A stretch of DNA of 64,000 nt from Sphingobacterium sp. lm-10 (GCF_023554555.1 NZ_JAMJWC010000001.1:1860001-1924000), one strand, 5' to 3'. Shown: positions 17,018-27,900, counted from the first letter of the stretch. Notes: a model not told the origin generated them from the sequence alone. Numbers and translations are program-made.

Positions 17018-19119
17018 TGAAGAAAAAAGTCATCGCTTTACTTGGGAATCCAAACGTAGGGAAAACCTCTCTATTCAACCGATTGACCAAATTAAATCAA
17101 AAAGTTGGAAATTACCCTGGTGTTACTGTCGAGAAAAGAGAGGGTACACTGGTTCATCAAGACAAAAAGTATCAGATTGTAGACTTACCCGGTACCTATA
17201 CCATTTATCCCAACTCTTTGGACGAAGAAGTGGTGTATGATACACTCTCCGATCCAAATGGACCGTATTATCCCGACTTAGTAGTGGTTGTTGCAGAACC
17301 AGCGACTCTGAAACGTGCTATCGTGTTGTATCAGCAGGTTAGAGAGATGGGATTGCCCGCCATTTTCGTGTTAAATATGGTCGATGAAATGGTCGAGAAG
17401 GGCATAAGTATTGATTTTGAAGCATTACGGCAACTTCTCCGCACAGACATATATCAGACGAATGCCCGAACGGGTAAAGGTATTCCTGAATTGATCGAAG
17501 GCTTAGACAATGAGCCGTCTTTGTATATCAGTTCTTTTCAAGTACCTGCAAAATATGCGACTGCACTAACGGAAGCAAAAAGACTTTTCCCGCTAGCAAA
17601 AGAGTATGGAACTTGGCTCTATCTGGCGAAAGAAAACTCTAAAGCACTGACTAGCGATCAACGAACGGCTATTCTACAAATCCGTCAGCAGCACTCGATT
17701 GCAGCACAACAACTGCAACGAGACGAATCGCTGATTCGTAATCAAGAATTAGAACAGGCACTAGAGCCTATCGTAACGCGTGGCGAAAGTAAAGCATTAA
17801 AAACTACCGATCAAATTGACAGGTTCTTAATGCATCCTCTGGTAGGTTACGCGATTTTCCTAGGAATTTTGTTACTGATCTTTCAAGCAATATTTGCCTG
17901 GTCGGCACCATTAATGGATTGGATCGACAATACCTTTAGTGACTTCGCGGCCTACCTGAGCGTACAGCTTCCGGAAGGGCCTTTGAGTTCACTACTTACT
18001 GATGGCATCGTGACCGGTATTGGTGGCATCGTCATCTTTCTTCCACAAATTGTTATCTTGTTTATTTTCATTTCATTCATGGAGGAAACCGGCTACATGA
18101 GCCGGGTCGTATTCCTAATGGATCGATGGCTTCGCCCATTCGGACTCAACGGGAAATCAGTGATTCCTTTGATGTCTGGAGCCGCCTGCGCAATTCCGGC
18201 GGTCATGTCGGCTCGAAATATTGAGAATCCGAAAGAACGCTTACTAACCATGTTGGTCACTCCTTTCATGACTTGTTCTGCAAGACTTCCAATTTACATC
18301 GTAATTATTGGATTGGTAATTCCCGAAGGAACTTTCTTAGGATTTAATATCCAAGGCTTAGTATTGTTTGGACTATACTTACTAGGCATTGTCAGTGCCT
18401 TGGCTTCGGCCTGGTTACTGAACATCTTTATTAAAAGTGTTCATAAAAGTTATCTCGTATTCGAAATCCCTACGTACAAAGTTCCGGATTGGAAGAATGT
18501 AGTGACGAATGTATGGGAAAAATCATCTGGCTTCCTAATCGGTGCTGGTAAAATCATTCTTGCTATTTCTATTATTCTTTGGGTTTTAGGAAACTTTGGA
18601 CCGAATGATCGTTTTTACGACGCAGAAAGTTATGTAGCAACGGAACAGCCAGAGCTGGAAGGTGAAGAGTTAGAGACAGCCGTAGCGTCTTACCAGTTGG
18701 AGCATTCTTTTTTAGGGTATATTGGCATGGGCATCGAACCAATCGTGCGGCCACTCGGTTACGACTGGAAAATGGGTATCGGTCTGATTTCTTCTTTTGC
18801 GGCGCGCGAAGTATTTGTAGGGACGATGGCGGTGGTTTATAGTTTGGGCGACGATGTAGACATTGAAGATGACGGGGAGCGCGCGACACTTTTTGAGCGT
18901 ATGAAAAATGAAACAAACCGCAATACCGGACGCCCTGCATACAACTTTGCGTCGGGCATCTCTTTATTACTCTTTTATGCATTTGCTATGCAATGTATGG
19001 CGACAATCGCGGTAGTAAAGAAAGAAACGGGTTCTTGGAAATGGACGCTAATACAACTTGGTTTTATGACCGGAATCGCCTATATTGCAGCATTAGTTGC
19101 CTATCAGCTATTAAAATAA
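17017..19119 (+). CDS. feoB: ferrous iron transporter B (GTPase and membrane channel)
   Basis: Inner-membrane Fe(II) importer. The N-terminal G-domain has the P-loop GNPNVGKTS, the G3 DLPGTYTIYP and the G4 LNMVDE, and is followed by the helical GDI-like segment. From about residue 270 there are two Gate domains with conserved cysteines (SGAACAIPAVMSARN and MTCSARLPIY) and roughly eight or more membrane helices. The 700 residues are normal. It follows feoA with one shared base and precedes a small Cys-rich protein gene in the usual order, so the cluster is complete. Confidence 0.97.
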   Translation: MKKKVIALLGNPNVGKTSLFNRLTKLNQKVGNYPGVTVEKREGTLVHQDKKYQIVDLPGTYTIYPNSLDEEVVYDTLSDPNGPYYPDLVVVVAEPATLKRAIVLYQQVREMGLPAIFVLNMVDEMVEKGISIDFEALRQLLRTDIYQTNARTGKGIPELIEGLDNEPSLYISSFQVPAKYATALTEAKRLFPLAKEYGTWLYLAKENSKALTSDQRTAILQIRQQHSIAAQQLQRDESLIRNQELEQALEPIVTRGESKALKTTDQIDRFLMHPLVGYAIFLGILLLIFQAIFAWSAPLMDWIDNTFSDFAAYLSVQLPEGPLSSLLTDGIVTGIGGIVIFLPQIVILFIFISFMEETGYMSRVVFLMDRWLRPFGLNGKSVIPLMSGAACAIPAVMSARNIENPKERLLTMLVTPFMTCSARLPIYIVIIGLVIPEGTFLGFNIQGLVLFGLYLLGIVSALASAWLLNIFIKSVHKSYLVFEIPTYKVPDWKNVVTNVWEKSSGFLIGAGKIILAISIILWVLGNFGPNDRFYDAESYVATEQPELEGEELETAVASYQLEHSFLGYIGMGIEPIVRPLGYDWKMGIGLISSFAAREVFVGTMAVVYSLGDDVDIEDDGERATLFERMKNETNRNTGRPAYNFASGISLLLFYAFAMQCMATIAVVKKETGSWKWTLIQLGFMTGIAYIAALVAYQLLK

Positions 19120-19138
19120 TGACCAACTATTATTATTT

Positions 19139-19279
19139 ATGATTGTACAATACATTATTATCGGCATCTTATTTTTAATAGCACTCCTCGTAGTAGTTCG
19201 TCATGTATTCCCTAAAAAGTCTACTGATGCGGGTTGTGGTGGGAATTGCAAATGTGATACGGGACTTCAGAAGAAATAG
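19139..19279 (+). CDS. FeoB-associated small Cys-rich membrane protein
   Basis: A 46-residue protein starting 20 bases after the feoB stop. One membrane helix (YIIIGILFLIALLVVV) is followed by a basic cytoplasmic stretch and a cysteine cluster, GCGGNCKCD. This matches the FeoB-associated Cys-rich proteins found at the end of many feo operons; the cysteines probably bind Fe(II) or an iron-sulfur cluster, though their exact role is not established. Position, length and motif all agree, which is why the short frame is accepted. Confidence 0.88.
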   Translation: MIVQYIIIGILFLIALLVVVRHVFPKKSTDAGCGGNCKCDTGLQKK

Positions 19280-19288
19280 CTAACTAAC

Positions 19289-20716
19289 GTGCAAGAACAA
19301 AACGACAACCAGCTTAAGCGCGGCTTAAGCAACCGCCATATCCAATTGATTGCGCTAGGGGGCGCTATCGGAACAGGCTTATTTTTAGGTGTTGGCCAAG
19401 CGGCCATACTTGCAGGGCCCGCCGTAATCTTAGGATACGGTATTGCCGGAATTATTGCTTTCCTAATTATGCGCCAGCTCGGTGAGATGGTGGTGCACGA
19501 ACCGGTATCCGGTTCATTTAGTTATTTCGCAAACCGTTATTGGGGATCCTTTGCCGGATTTGCCTCAGGATGGAATTATTGGATACTTTATATTTTGGTC
19601 AGTATGGCAGAGTTAACTGCAATTGGTAAATACATGAATTATTGGTGGCCAGAGTTGCCACTATGGGTTTCCAGCCTAGTATTTTTTGTGATAATCAATC
19701 TGATCAATTTGGCCTCTGTCAAGATTTATGGAGAAACAGAGTTTTGGTTCTCCATCGTTAAAGTCGTCGCCATCATTGGTATGATTCTTTTCGGCTCTTA
19801 CCTATTGATTAGCGGTACGGGTGGCGATCAAGCTTCTATCAGCAACTTATACCAAGATGGTGGATTTTTCCCCAAAGGTCTCATCGCGCAGCTGCCGGAC
19901 GGATCCTATGAAGGTTTGCTGGTCGCCCTAGTCGTGATTATGTTCTCTTTTGGGGGATTGGAATTGGTGGGCATTACCGCTGCCGAGGCAGAGAATCCCG
20001 AAAAAAATATTCCAAAAGCAACGAATCAGGTTTTGTTTCGGATCCTTATTTTCTATATCGGAGCATTAGTGATCTTGTTCTCTTTGCTCCCTTGGCAGCA
20101 GATCGATCGAGATACCAGTCCATTTGTAACGGTATTTGCTTCATTGGATGCCATGAAATTCAGCTTCTTTGGCCATATGGTTTCTTTTTCGAACCTAATT
20201 GCTAACGCGCTTAATATGATTGTGTTGACTGCAGCATTGTCGGTATACAACAGCTGTGTATACAGCAATTCTCGCATGCTTTATGGCCTGGCCAAACAAG
20301 GGAATGCTCCCAAATTTTTGACTAAACTCAATAAGAGCCACTCTCCGATCAATGCAATTCTGGTGTCAGCGATATTTGTCGCTGTTACGGTATTGATTAA
20401 CAAATTGATTCCAGAACAGGCTTTGGAAATTCTGATGTCCTTGGTGGTATCCGCATTGGTCATTAACTGGATCATGATCACGCTGACGCACATATTCTTT
20501 CGGAAAGAAATGAAAAAGCAGCAAACCGTTACCCGGTTTCCGACCATCTTTTACCCGTTTACCAATTACTTATCTCTTATATTTCTAAGTGGGGTATTGG
20601 TGATGATGTGCTTCACCGTGTTCAAAATCTCTGTATTCCTGATGCCAGTATGGATCTTAATCCTCTGGATCTGCTATCGATTTATTGTACAAAGAAAATC
20701 GAAGGTACAACAGTAA
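19289..20716 (+). CDS. APC-family amino acid permease
   Basis: Proton-coupled amino acid importer with 12 predicted helices in 475 residues. The start region LKRGLSNRHIQLIALGGAIGTGLFLG is the classical AAT/CycA-type signature, and EAENPEKNIPKATNQV is the typical cytoplasmic loop motif. The start is GTG at 19289; the signature lies just downstream, and no ATG precedes it, so GTG is accepted. It follows the small Feo protein by 9 bases and may be read through from the feo promoter, although transport of amino acids and iron have no obvious link. Specificity (Ala/Gly/Ser or other) is not determinable. Confidence 0.93.
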   Translation: MQEQNDNQLKRGLSNRHIQLIALGGAIGTGLFLGVGQAAILAGPAVILGYGIAGIIAFLIMRQLGEMVVHEPVSGSFSYFANRYWGSFAGFASGWNYWILYILVSMAELTAIGKYMNYWWPELPLWVSSLVFFVIINLINLASVKIYGETEFWFSIVKVVAIIGMILFGSYLLISGTGGDQASISNLYQDGGFFPKGLIAQLPDGSYEGLLVALVVIMFSFGGLELVGITAAEAENPEKNIPKATNQVLFRILIFYIGALVILFSLLPWQQIDRDTSPFVTVFASLDAMKFSFFGHMVSFSNLIANALNMIVLTAALSVYNSCVYSNSRMLYGLAKQGNAPKFLTKLNKSHSPINAILVSAIFVAVTVLINKLIPEQALEILMSLVVSALVINWIMITLTHIFFRKEMKKQQTVTRFPTIFYPFTNYLSLIFLSGVLVMMCFTVFKISVFLMPVWILILWICYRFIVQRKSKVQQ

Positions 20717-20750
20717 TTACTTTCAGATTGTGTTGAAACTCTCCTAATCA

Positions 20751-20834
20751 GGAGGTACGACAAAGCAATCTATTTAATTTACAGCTATAGAAAAAGATTG
20801 CCACAGCCTTCGTGCCTCGGCTTCGCAAGGACGT
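20751..20834 (+). repeat. dispersed hairpin repeat, copy 1 (left end eroded)
   Basis: An 84-base unit nearly identical to the copy at 20912-20995 (three mismatches seen by eye, around the TATTTAATTT stretch). It starts GGAGGTACGACAAAGCAATC and ends with GCTTCGCAAGGACGT. The outer part present in copy 2 (CGTCATTGCG) is missing here. Confidence 0.85.
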
Positions 20835-20900
20835 CCACTCTCATTCAAGGAATTGAGCGCAAAACAACCACTGAAGACAAACCGTGCTATTAAAAACCTT

Positions 20901-20995
20901 CGTCATTGCGCGGAGGTACGACAAAGCAATCTATCTAAATTACAGCTATAGAAAAAGATTGCCACAGCCTTCGTGCCTCGGCTTCGCAAGGACGT
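20901..20995 (+). repeat. dispersed hairpin repeat, copy 2 (complete)
   Basis: The 95-base copy folds as one imperfect hairpin: CGTCATTGCG near the left end pairs with CGCAAGGACG at the right, and AAGCAATCT pairs with AGATTGCC towards the middle. Elements with these ends are, from memory, scattered in many Bacteroidota genomes in a REP-like fashion. No transposase is present. The two copies fill the 361-base gap between the permease and the TPR gene. Confidence 0.85.
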
Positions 20996-21010
20996 GGCAA
21001 ATAAAAAGAA

Positions 21011-21042
21011 AAAGTGCCTGATGTGAAACATCGGGGCACTTT
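21011..21042. terminator. intrinsic terminator of the TPR gene
   Basis: A 14-base stem (AAAGTGCCTGATGT with ACATCGGGGCACTTT, one T-G pair) around GAA. The minus-strand tail reads CTTTTTCTTTTTAT, so it fits termination of the TPR gene; it may also stop the permease transcript. Confidence 0.75.
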
Positions 21043-21077
21043 AACGTTTATTGGATTTTAATTGTTGACTGGTTGAT

Positions 21078-21716
21078 CTATTTCAAGTTGTCGCGGTATA
21101 CTTTCGCTTTCTTAACTTCTGTTTGGATGTCTTTGCGTGACGCATCAAACGTTAATACCTTCTCGAAATCCGTTACTGCTTTATTATATGATTCAGCAGC
21201 CACTGCTTTATTGTAACCGGCACCTGAATTCCCTCTCAAAATTCCCAAGTCACGGTAAGCTGTACCTCTGTTTTGGTACAATTTTGCGTCTTGCGCGTCC
21301 ATCGCTATTGCTTTTGTGTAATCAGCGATCGCTGACTCTAGCAAGGCTTGACGTTGCTTCGCATCTATCTTCTCCTCATTATTAACCGCTACTGCATTGT
21401 TTGCTTTAGCTTTGTAATAGTAAGCAGACGTATTTTTAGGGTTTAATGCTACTACCTTCGTAAAAGACTCTGCCGCTTTCTTAAAATCTCCATTTTGGAA
21501 TTGTGCATATCCCAACAAATAGTGTACATCTGCATCCGCTGCTTCTGCAGGCAGAGACTTCTGCAAGTGAGTTATTGCGGTTTTAAAATCTCCACCCATC
21601 AAGGCCTTCTCTCCCGCACGTACATTCGGGTTTTTATGTTCTGCTTGCTGTGCTTCCGCCGAGTAAACAGATAATGCAAGCGCTAAGGCTGCCATTCCAA
21701 TTTTTAATTTTCTCAT
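21078..21716 (-). CDS. secreted TPR-repeat protein
   Basis: A 212-residue exported protein. The ATG at 21716 starts a standard signal peptide (MRKLKIGMAALALALSVYSAEA, cleavage near AEA-QQ); the frame opens two codons earlier at a TTG. The rest is about four tetratricopeptide repeats (GGDFKTAITHLQKSLP, NGDFKKAAESFTKVVALNP, LESAIADYTKAIAMDAQ, NKAVTDFEKVLTF), a helical scaffold for protein-protein contacts in the periplasm. The partner is unknown. It is a lone gene, divergent from lon, with a terminator just downstream. Confidence 0.85.
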   Translation of the reverse strand: MRKLKIGMAALALALSVYSAEAQQAEHKNPNVRAGEKALMGGDFKTAITHLQKSLPAEAADADVHYLLGYAQFQNGDFKKAAESFTKVVALNPKNTSAYYYKAKANNAVAVNNEEKIDAKQRQALLESAIADYTKAIAMDAQDAKLYQNRGTAYRDLGILRGNSGAGYNKAVAAESYNKAVTDFEKVLTFDASRKDIQTEVKKAKVYRDNLK

Positions 21717-22046
21717 ATTCAATCACTTACTTTAGTTACAAAACACCTTCAAATAAATCCCCTGTATGGAGTAAAAATGTGGCAAATAGTTTAATCGTCC
21801 AATCAATATTTATAAACATTTCCACATTCTTCCTATCAGGCATTTAACCATACTTGCAATTCACGTCAATCCGTCTGACATCAGCGCGAACAAAACTGAC
21901 GATATTGCAGTTATTAGAGAGGGTATAAGCATAAATAGTACCAAAATAAACTTTGGCACTCCGGTTGCAGCATCTGCATTTTACAATTTAAAGATTCGCA
22001 GCAGCATTTTCACGAAGACAAGATGTCAGCAAGCGTAAGCTAATAT
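21717..22046. other. intergenic region between the TPR gene and lon
   Basis: About 330 bases without a convincing gene; it must hold the divergent promoters. A weak candidate for lon is TTTG (21952-21955), 19 bases, then TGCATTTT (21975-21982), only a partial match to the consensus. No hairpin or repeat of note was seen. Confidence 0.3.
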
Positions 22047-24524
22047 ATGAGCAAAGACAACACTTTCGATTTTAATAACGTACTACCTATCATAAACGAA
22101 GAAACAGAGTTTTTCCCACTTCTTAGTCAGGAAGATGAGGAAGAAATGAGTAATGCCGATATTCCTGAAGTATTGCCCATTCTTCCATTGCGAAACACCG
22201 TATTGTTTCCAGGCGTGGTCATACCGATTACAGTAGGCCGTGATAAATCTATCAAATTAATCAAAGAAGCGTACAAAGGCGATCGCACCATTGGTGTTGT
22301 AGCGCAAAAAGATATGACGGTCGAAGACCCTGCCTTCGAAGAATTGAATACGGTAGGTACGGTGGCCAATATCATAAAATTGCTACAGATGCCGGATGGC
22401 AACACAACGGTCATCATTCAAGGTAAACAACGCTTCAAATTGAATGCGGTGGTGCAGACAGAACCGTATATGCTGGCGCAAGTAGAGCGTTACGATGAAG
22501 AGAAGCCGAAAACCAGTAGTAAAGAGTTCAAAGCGTTGATCTCTTCTATTAAGGAATTGGCTCAGCAGATCATTCAGCTCTCTCCAAACCTTCCAAGTGA
22601 AGCAGGCATTGCGATCAAGAACATCGATAGCCCGACGTTCTTGGTAAACTTTATTTCATCCAACCTTTCGCTGGAACTAACCAGTAAGCAAGAATTGTTG
22701 GAGAAAGTGGATTTCGTAAAACGTGCGAAATTGCTTTTGGAGCATCTGACTACAGAGATTCAGATGTTGGAGCTGAAGAACCAGATTCAAAACAAAGTGC
22801 GTGTCGATCTGGACAAACAGCAGCGAGATTATTTCTTACACCAGCAGCTTAAAACCATCCAGGAGGAATTAGGTGGGAATACCCCAGATCTGGAAATAGA
22901 TAGCTTGCGAACCCGTTCAAAATCCAAAAAATGGCCGAAGGATGTAGGAACTCATTTCGATAAAGAACTGGAAAAGTTAGCCCGTATCAATCCTGCAGCA
23001 GCGGATTATTCCGTACAACTCAATTACTTGGAGTTGCTATTGGAACTTCCATGGCATAGCTATACCAAGGATAATTTTGATTTGTCGCGCGCACAGAAAA
23101 CGTTGGACAAAGATCATTATGGCTTGGAGAAAGTAAAGCAACGTATTGTAGAATACTTAGCGGTACTCAAGCTAAAAAATGATATGAAAGCGCCAATCTT
23201 GTGTTTGGTAGGGCCTCCGGGAGTGGGTAAAACCTCTCTGGGTAAATCCATTGCACGGGCATTGGGCCGTAAATATACACGAATGGCATTGGGTGGCGTA
23301 CGCGACGAAGCAGAAATAAGAGGCCATCGCAAGACGTACATCGGTGCGATGCCAGGGCGTATCATCCAGTCATTGAAAAAAGCAGGTTCGTCCAACCCAG
23401 TATTTGTACTGGATGAGATCGACAAAATTGGCTCCGACTTTAAAGGAGATCCATCGTCCGCACTTTTAGAGGTGTTGGATCCAGAGCAAAACACCAACTT
23501 CTATGACCATTATGTGGAAATGGAATACGACCTTTCTAAAGTGATGTTTATCGCGACAGCAAACTCGTTAAGCAGCATTCAACCGGCCTTGCTCGATCGG
23601 ATGGAAATCATTGAGGTGAATGGTTACACCATTGAAGAGAAAGTAGAAATTGGTAAGAAACACTTGTTGCCGAAACAAAGAGAGATGCATGGCTTGAAAA
23701 CCAAAGATATCTCTCTGAATGCAAAAACTATTGAAAAAATCATTGAAGAGTATACCCGGGAATCGGGCGTGCGCGGTCTTGAGAAAAAGATAGGTAGTGT
23801 AGTACGCGGTATCGCAACGAAAATCGTGATGGAGAAACCCTACCAGACGGCTATTTCTGCTACGCAGGTCGAAGAGATTTTGGGAGCTCCGATTTTTGAT
23901 AAAGACCTTTATGAAGATAATAGTATTGCCGGAGTAGTCACCGGATTGGCATGGACTGCAGTAGGGGGTGATATTCTGTATATTGAGTCTAGCCTGAGCC
24001 GTGGAAAAGGCAAGCTGAGCCTTACCGGAAATTTAGGCGACGTCATGAAAGAATCTGCCGCAATTGCAATGGCATACCTGCGTTCGCATGCGGAAGACTT
24101 TGGCATTGACTACCGTATTTTCGACGAATGGGATGTAAATGTCCACGTACCTGCAGGAGCCACACCAAAAGATGGGCCATCGGCCGGAGTAACGATGTTG
24201 ACCGCCTTGACTTCCTTATTTACGCAACGTAAAATTCGGGAAAAGCTGGCTATGACTGGTGAGATAACGTTGCGAGGTAAAGTATTGCCAGTAGGTGGTA
24301 TTAAAGAAAAGATTTTAGCGGCAAAGCGTTCTAACATTGATACGATCATCCTGTGCAAATCCAACGAGAAAGATATCTTGGAGATCAAAGAAGATTACAT
24401 AAAGAACATGAACTTCCATTACGTAAAAGATATGCGCGATGTCATCAAGATTGCACTTCTAGACGAAAAGGTAACACATGCTAAAGACCTGACCTATGTG
24501 GGACTAGATCAAAGTAAGAAATAA
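22047..24524 (+). CDS. lon: ATP-dependent Lon protease
   Basis: Cytoplasmic AAA+ serine protease that degrades misfolded and selected regulatory proteins. The N-terminal substrate-binding domain spans about residues 38-235, followed by a coiled-coil stretch, the ATPase with Walker A GPPGVGKTS and Walker B VFVLDEIDKIG, and the C-terminal protease with the catalytic dyad Ser712 (DGPSAGVTM) and Lys755 (GGIKEKILAAK). The 825 residues are standard. It is monocistronic, bounded by a strong terminator. Regulation is not evident from the promoter region. Confidence 0.98.
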   Translation: MSKDNTFDFNNVLPIINEETEFFPLLSQEDEEEMSNADIPEVLPILPLRNTVLFPGVVIPITVGRDKSIKLIKEAYKGDRTIGVVAQKDMTVEDPAFEELNTVGTVANIIKLLQMPDGNTTVIIQGKQRFKLNAVVQTEPYMLAQVERYDEEKPKTSSKEFKALISSIKELAQQIIQLSPNLPSEAGIAIKNIDSPTFLVNFISSNLSLELTSKQELLEKVDFVKRAKLLLEHLTTEIQMLELKNQIQNKVRVDLDKQQRDYFLHQQLKTIQEELGGNTPDLEIDSLRTRSKSKKWPKDVGTHFDKELEKLARINPAAADYSVQLNYLELLLELPWHSYTKDNFDLSRAQKTLDKDHYGLEKVKQRIVEYLAVLKLKNDMKAPILCLVGPPGVGKTSLGKSIARALGRKYTRMALGGVRDEAEIRGHRKTYIGAMPGRIIQSLKKAGSSNPVFVLDEIDKIGSDFKGDPSSALLEVLDPEQNTNFYDHYVEMEYDLSKVMFIATANSLSSIQPALLDRMEIIEVNGYTIEEKVEIGKKHLLPKQREMHGLKTKDISLNAKTIEKIIEEYTRESGVRGLEKKIGSVVRGIATKIVMEKPYQTAISATQVEEILGAPIFDKDLYEDNSIAGVVTGLAWTAVGGDILYIESSLSRGKGKLSLTGNLGDVMKESAAIAMAYLRSHAEDFGIDYRIFDEWDVNVHVPAGATPKDGPSAGVTMLTALTSLFTQRKIREKLAMTGEITLRGKVLPVGGIKEKILAAKRSNIDTIILCKSNEKDILEIKEDYIKNMNFHYVKDMRDVIKIALLDEKVTHAKDLTYVGLDQSKK

Positions 24525-24544
24525 GAATATTTGCACCGAAAAAG

Positions 24545-24576
24545 AAGAAGACCCGGCGGAAACGTCGGGTCTTCTT
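24545..24576 (+). terminator. intrinsic terminator of lon
   Basis: A 14-base stem (AAGAAGACCCGGCG with CGTCGGGTCTTCTT, one G-T pair) closed by a GAAA tetraloop, 20 bases after the lon stop. The tail GCTTAG is short of T, so strength rests on the stem. Confidence 0.8.
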
Positions 24577-24919
24577 GCTTAGTAAAGGGCTAAATTGGGG
24601 TAAAAATGTATACGCTAGTACCCAAAAGACTACATCATCTCCTCTCAAAGCCGCGTGTTATTTCGTTCTTACCATAAATACTCCTTCAAACACTAATTAA
24701 ATTTATAACTCTGAAAATCAGAATTTTAAAAATAAAATTAGAAACATTACTATCTTGAAAAAATCGTGTGTGTAGTAATGTGAAGCCAATAATACTCCTC
24801 ATTCGACCTGCTCATGGGGAACATTAGCTAACTACCTACTTATATTTGTTTTGTTGACTGCCATACAGATCAACATACCAATATAAACTAATACAAACCA
24901 ATAAACCAATAACTATCAA
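24577..24919 (+). promoter_or_regulatory. AT-rich leader and promoter region of SusC pair 2
   Basis: About 340 bases with no credible gene. The box TATATTTG at 24841-24848 fits the -7 consensus and would give a leader of about 65 bases before the SusC ATG at 24920. A small inverted repeat TCTGA-AAA-TCAGA lies at 24710-24722. No regulator gene sits beside this locus. Confidence 0.4.
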
Positions 24920-27900
24920 ATGAGAACGTTATTCCTATTAACATTCCTAACTTTTTGGGCTTATACCGCTGTGTACGCACAGACCAGACCCATTACAGGT
25001 TTGGTCAAAGACGTAGCTACCCATACTCCAATCTCTGGCGCCACCGTTCGCGTAACACGAACAGGTCAGGCTGCACAGACCGATGAGCTAGGTCAATTTA
25101 CCGTTCAGGCTAGGTCTGGCGATGAATTACAATTCAACTACGTAGGATATACACCCTACACGCTGGTTATTCGCGATCAAACTGCGTTGGAGATTGCATT
25201 GACCTCTGCCGAAACTCCCATGGACGAAGTCGTCGTTATCGGCTATGGTACTGCCCAAAAACGCGATCTTACGGGCTCAATCACACAAATTAAAGGATCT
25301 GAGATTGTTGACAGGCCCGGCACAAACCCCGTGGCAGGTTTGCAAGGTAAGGTAGCAGGTTTGCAGGTTACTAACTCTGGAAGACCAGGACAGGAACCGG
25401 ATATCCGCATCCGCGGAACCAATTCCATTAACGCAGTAAAACCATTATACGTAGTAGATGGCTTACTAAATGATAACATCGATTTTCTAAACCCTTCGGA
25501 TATTGAAAACATTGAAGTGTTAAAAGATCCTTCTTCACTAGCCATCTTTGGTGTACGTGGAGCCAACGGTGTCATTGCGGTAACGACAAAACGCGCACGT
25601 AACGGACAATTAAATTTTGAGTTCAGTTCCCGTATCGGTATTAAAGACGTGAATCATCGAATGAAGTTAGCCAACGCCTCCCTATTTAAAGAGTTATATG
25701 ATGAGCAGCTTTTTAATCAAGGCAACCTGGGTTACGACTATACTAACTGGACTGGCGATACGGATTGGCAGGATCAGATTTTCAGAAATGGTATCATTAA
25801 TTACAATAACCTCAGTGTAGCCGGTGCCACAGAACGCAATACATTCCGTTTAGGCGTTGGTTATGCACACGATGAGGGTATTATCGCGCACGAAAGACAT
25901 AAGCAATTTACCTTTAATTTATCCGATGAGCTACGTCTTACAGATAACTTCCGTACAGGTATTGTAATGAACGGTTACCGTGCACAATTGCCTCAAAATA
26001 GAGATGTATTCGGCGCTATACTGGCAAGTCCGATTGCACCCGTATACAATGAGGCTTTTGGACTGTATCATAGCCTTCCAGACTTTCAGCGTGCACAAGT
26101 TAATAATCCATTGGTATCTATTGAAGATCGTAAAAACACTTTTATTGGCACCAATTATCGTATCGTAACCAATGGCTTCGCGGAGATCGATTTCTTAGAA
26201 AATTTCTCCTTCCGTGCCAACCTATCAGCGGACTATGGCTTCAACCAATTTCGTAACTATCAAGGCTTGGTGTCGGTATACAATCCAGATATCCCGGGTG
26301 ATGACAAGTCGGAGCCCATCGGTAATTTGCTAACAAGTTTGAGTCAGGAACAAAACAAGCATTACAAATATCAGACTGATTGGTTACTGAACTACAAAAA
26401 CCAAATTAATAAACATAGTATCAATGCTTTGGCCGGATATACAACCTACCTGCAAGGTGTAGAGAGCGTAAGTGCCTCCAGAACCCAAGGGCGAGGTATG
26501 GAAATTCCGAACGATCCAAATCAGTGGTACGTAGGTATTGGCGATCCGGAAACTCAAACAGGCAACGGTACAGGATCTGAATTCAGGACAGTATCTTACA
26601 TGACACGTGCCTTGTATAATTACGATGGAAAATATTTGTTAAATGCATCATTCCGTCGCGATGGTTCTTCCGCCTTTGCAAAAGGGGGTAGGCCATGGCA
26701 GAATTTCTATGCCGTAGGTGGTGCATATGTACTTTCCAACGAAGCATTTATGCAAAATCAATCGATGATTGATAATCTTAAATTCAAAGGTTCTTGGGGT
26801 TCACTGGGCAATCAGAATGTAGGCGGCAATCGCTATCCTATGTATCCTCAATTAGTAGCCGGAAACTCTGCTGTATTTGGTGATCAACTGATCCCTGCTT
26901 ATTCTCCGGCCTACATTCCAGATCCTAACTTGACTTGGGAGATCGTTAGTTCATGGGAAGCCGGCTTTGAATTGACAGCATTAAGCAACCGCTTGAACAT
27001 GGAAGTGGTATATTACAAGAAAGAAACGGATGGCCTATTGGTAACCGTTCCAGGATTATTGGGAAGTGTACCAGGACTTAGCAACCAGGGGAAAATCGAA
27101 AACAAAGGATTAGAAGCCTCTGCGAGCTGGAATCAACGCCTCTCTGAAAACTGGACATTCCGCGCCGGCGGTAACATCACGACGGTAAAAAATACAGTGA
27201 AAGAACTCGTACGAGATGGGCATGAAATTATCAGCGGCCCTTCACGCACTACAGCAGGATATCCAATTGGCTATTTCTTTGGGCATATTCACGATGGTAT
27301 CTTCCAGACCCAAACCGAGATTGATCAAAGTCCAACCAATGGATTGGGCGGCGGGCCGTTTATTCCTGGTGATATTCGCTACCGCAACATTACACTTAGC
27401 GAAGATTGCAATGAGGTAATCGATGCAAATGACCGCACCATGATCGGAAATCCGACTCCCGATTTTTACTATGGATTATCTTTGGCAACCTCCTATAGGC
27501 GTTTTGATTTAAGTATGGAATTTCAAGGCGTATACGGTAATGAAATTATGCGTACGTGGAATCAGAATCAGTTTGCTACTTACAATTTCTTGCAAGATCG
27601 TGCCGCACGTTGGAATGGGCCAGGCACCAGCAACTGGGAGCCCATTTTGCATGAGGGCCGTGCTTCAAACCGAGTGTACTCAAGCTATTTTGTGGAGGAT
27701 GGAAGTTTCTTCCGTTTACGTGACATCACCATTGCTTATACTTTTCCCACAGCAACTGTATCGCGCATGCGCTTGACTAATTTACGTCTATTTTTCAACG
27801 CGCAAAACGTGAAAACATGGTCCAACAACACCGGATTCACACCAGAAATCGGTGGCAGTGCGATTTCCTTTGGCGTAGACAACGGCACCTATCCCGTGCC

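Noticed and set aside
18572-18982. 136-residue minus-strand frame inside feoB
   Set aside because: It is a shadow of feoB in another frame; it lacks any family motif, and the plus-strand protein is clearly real.
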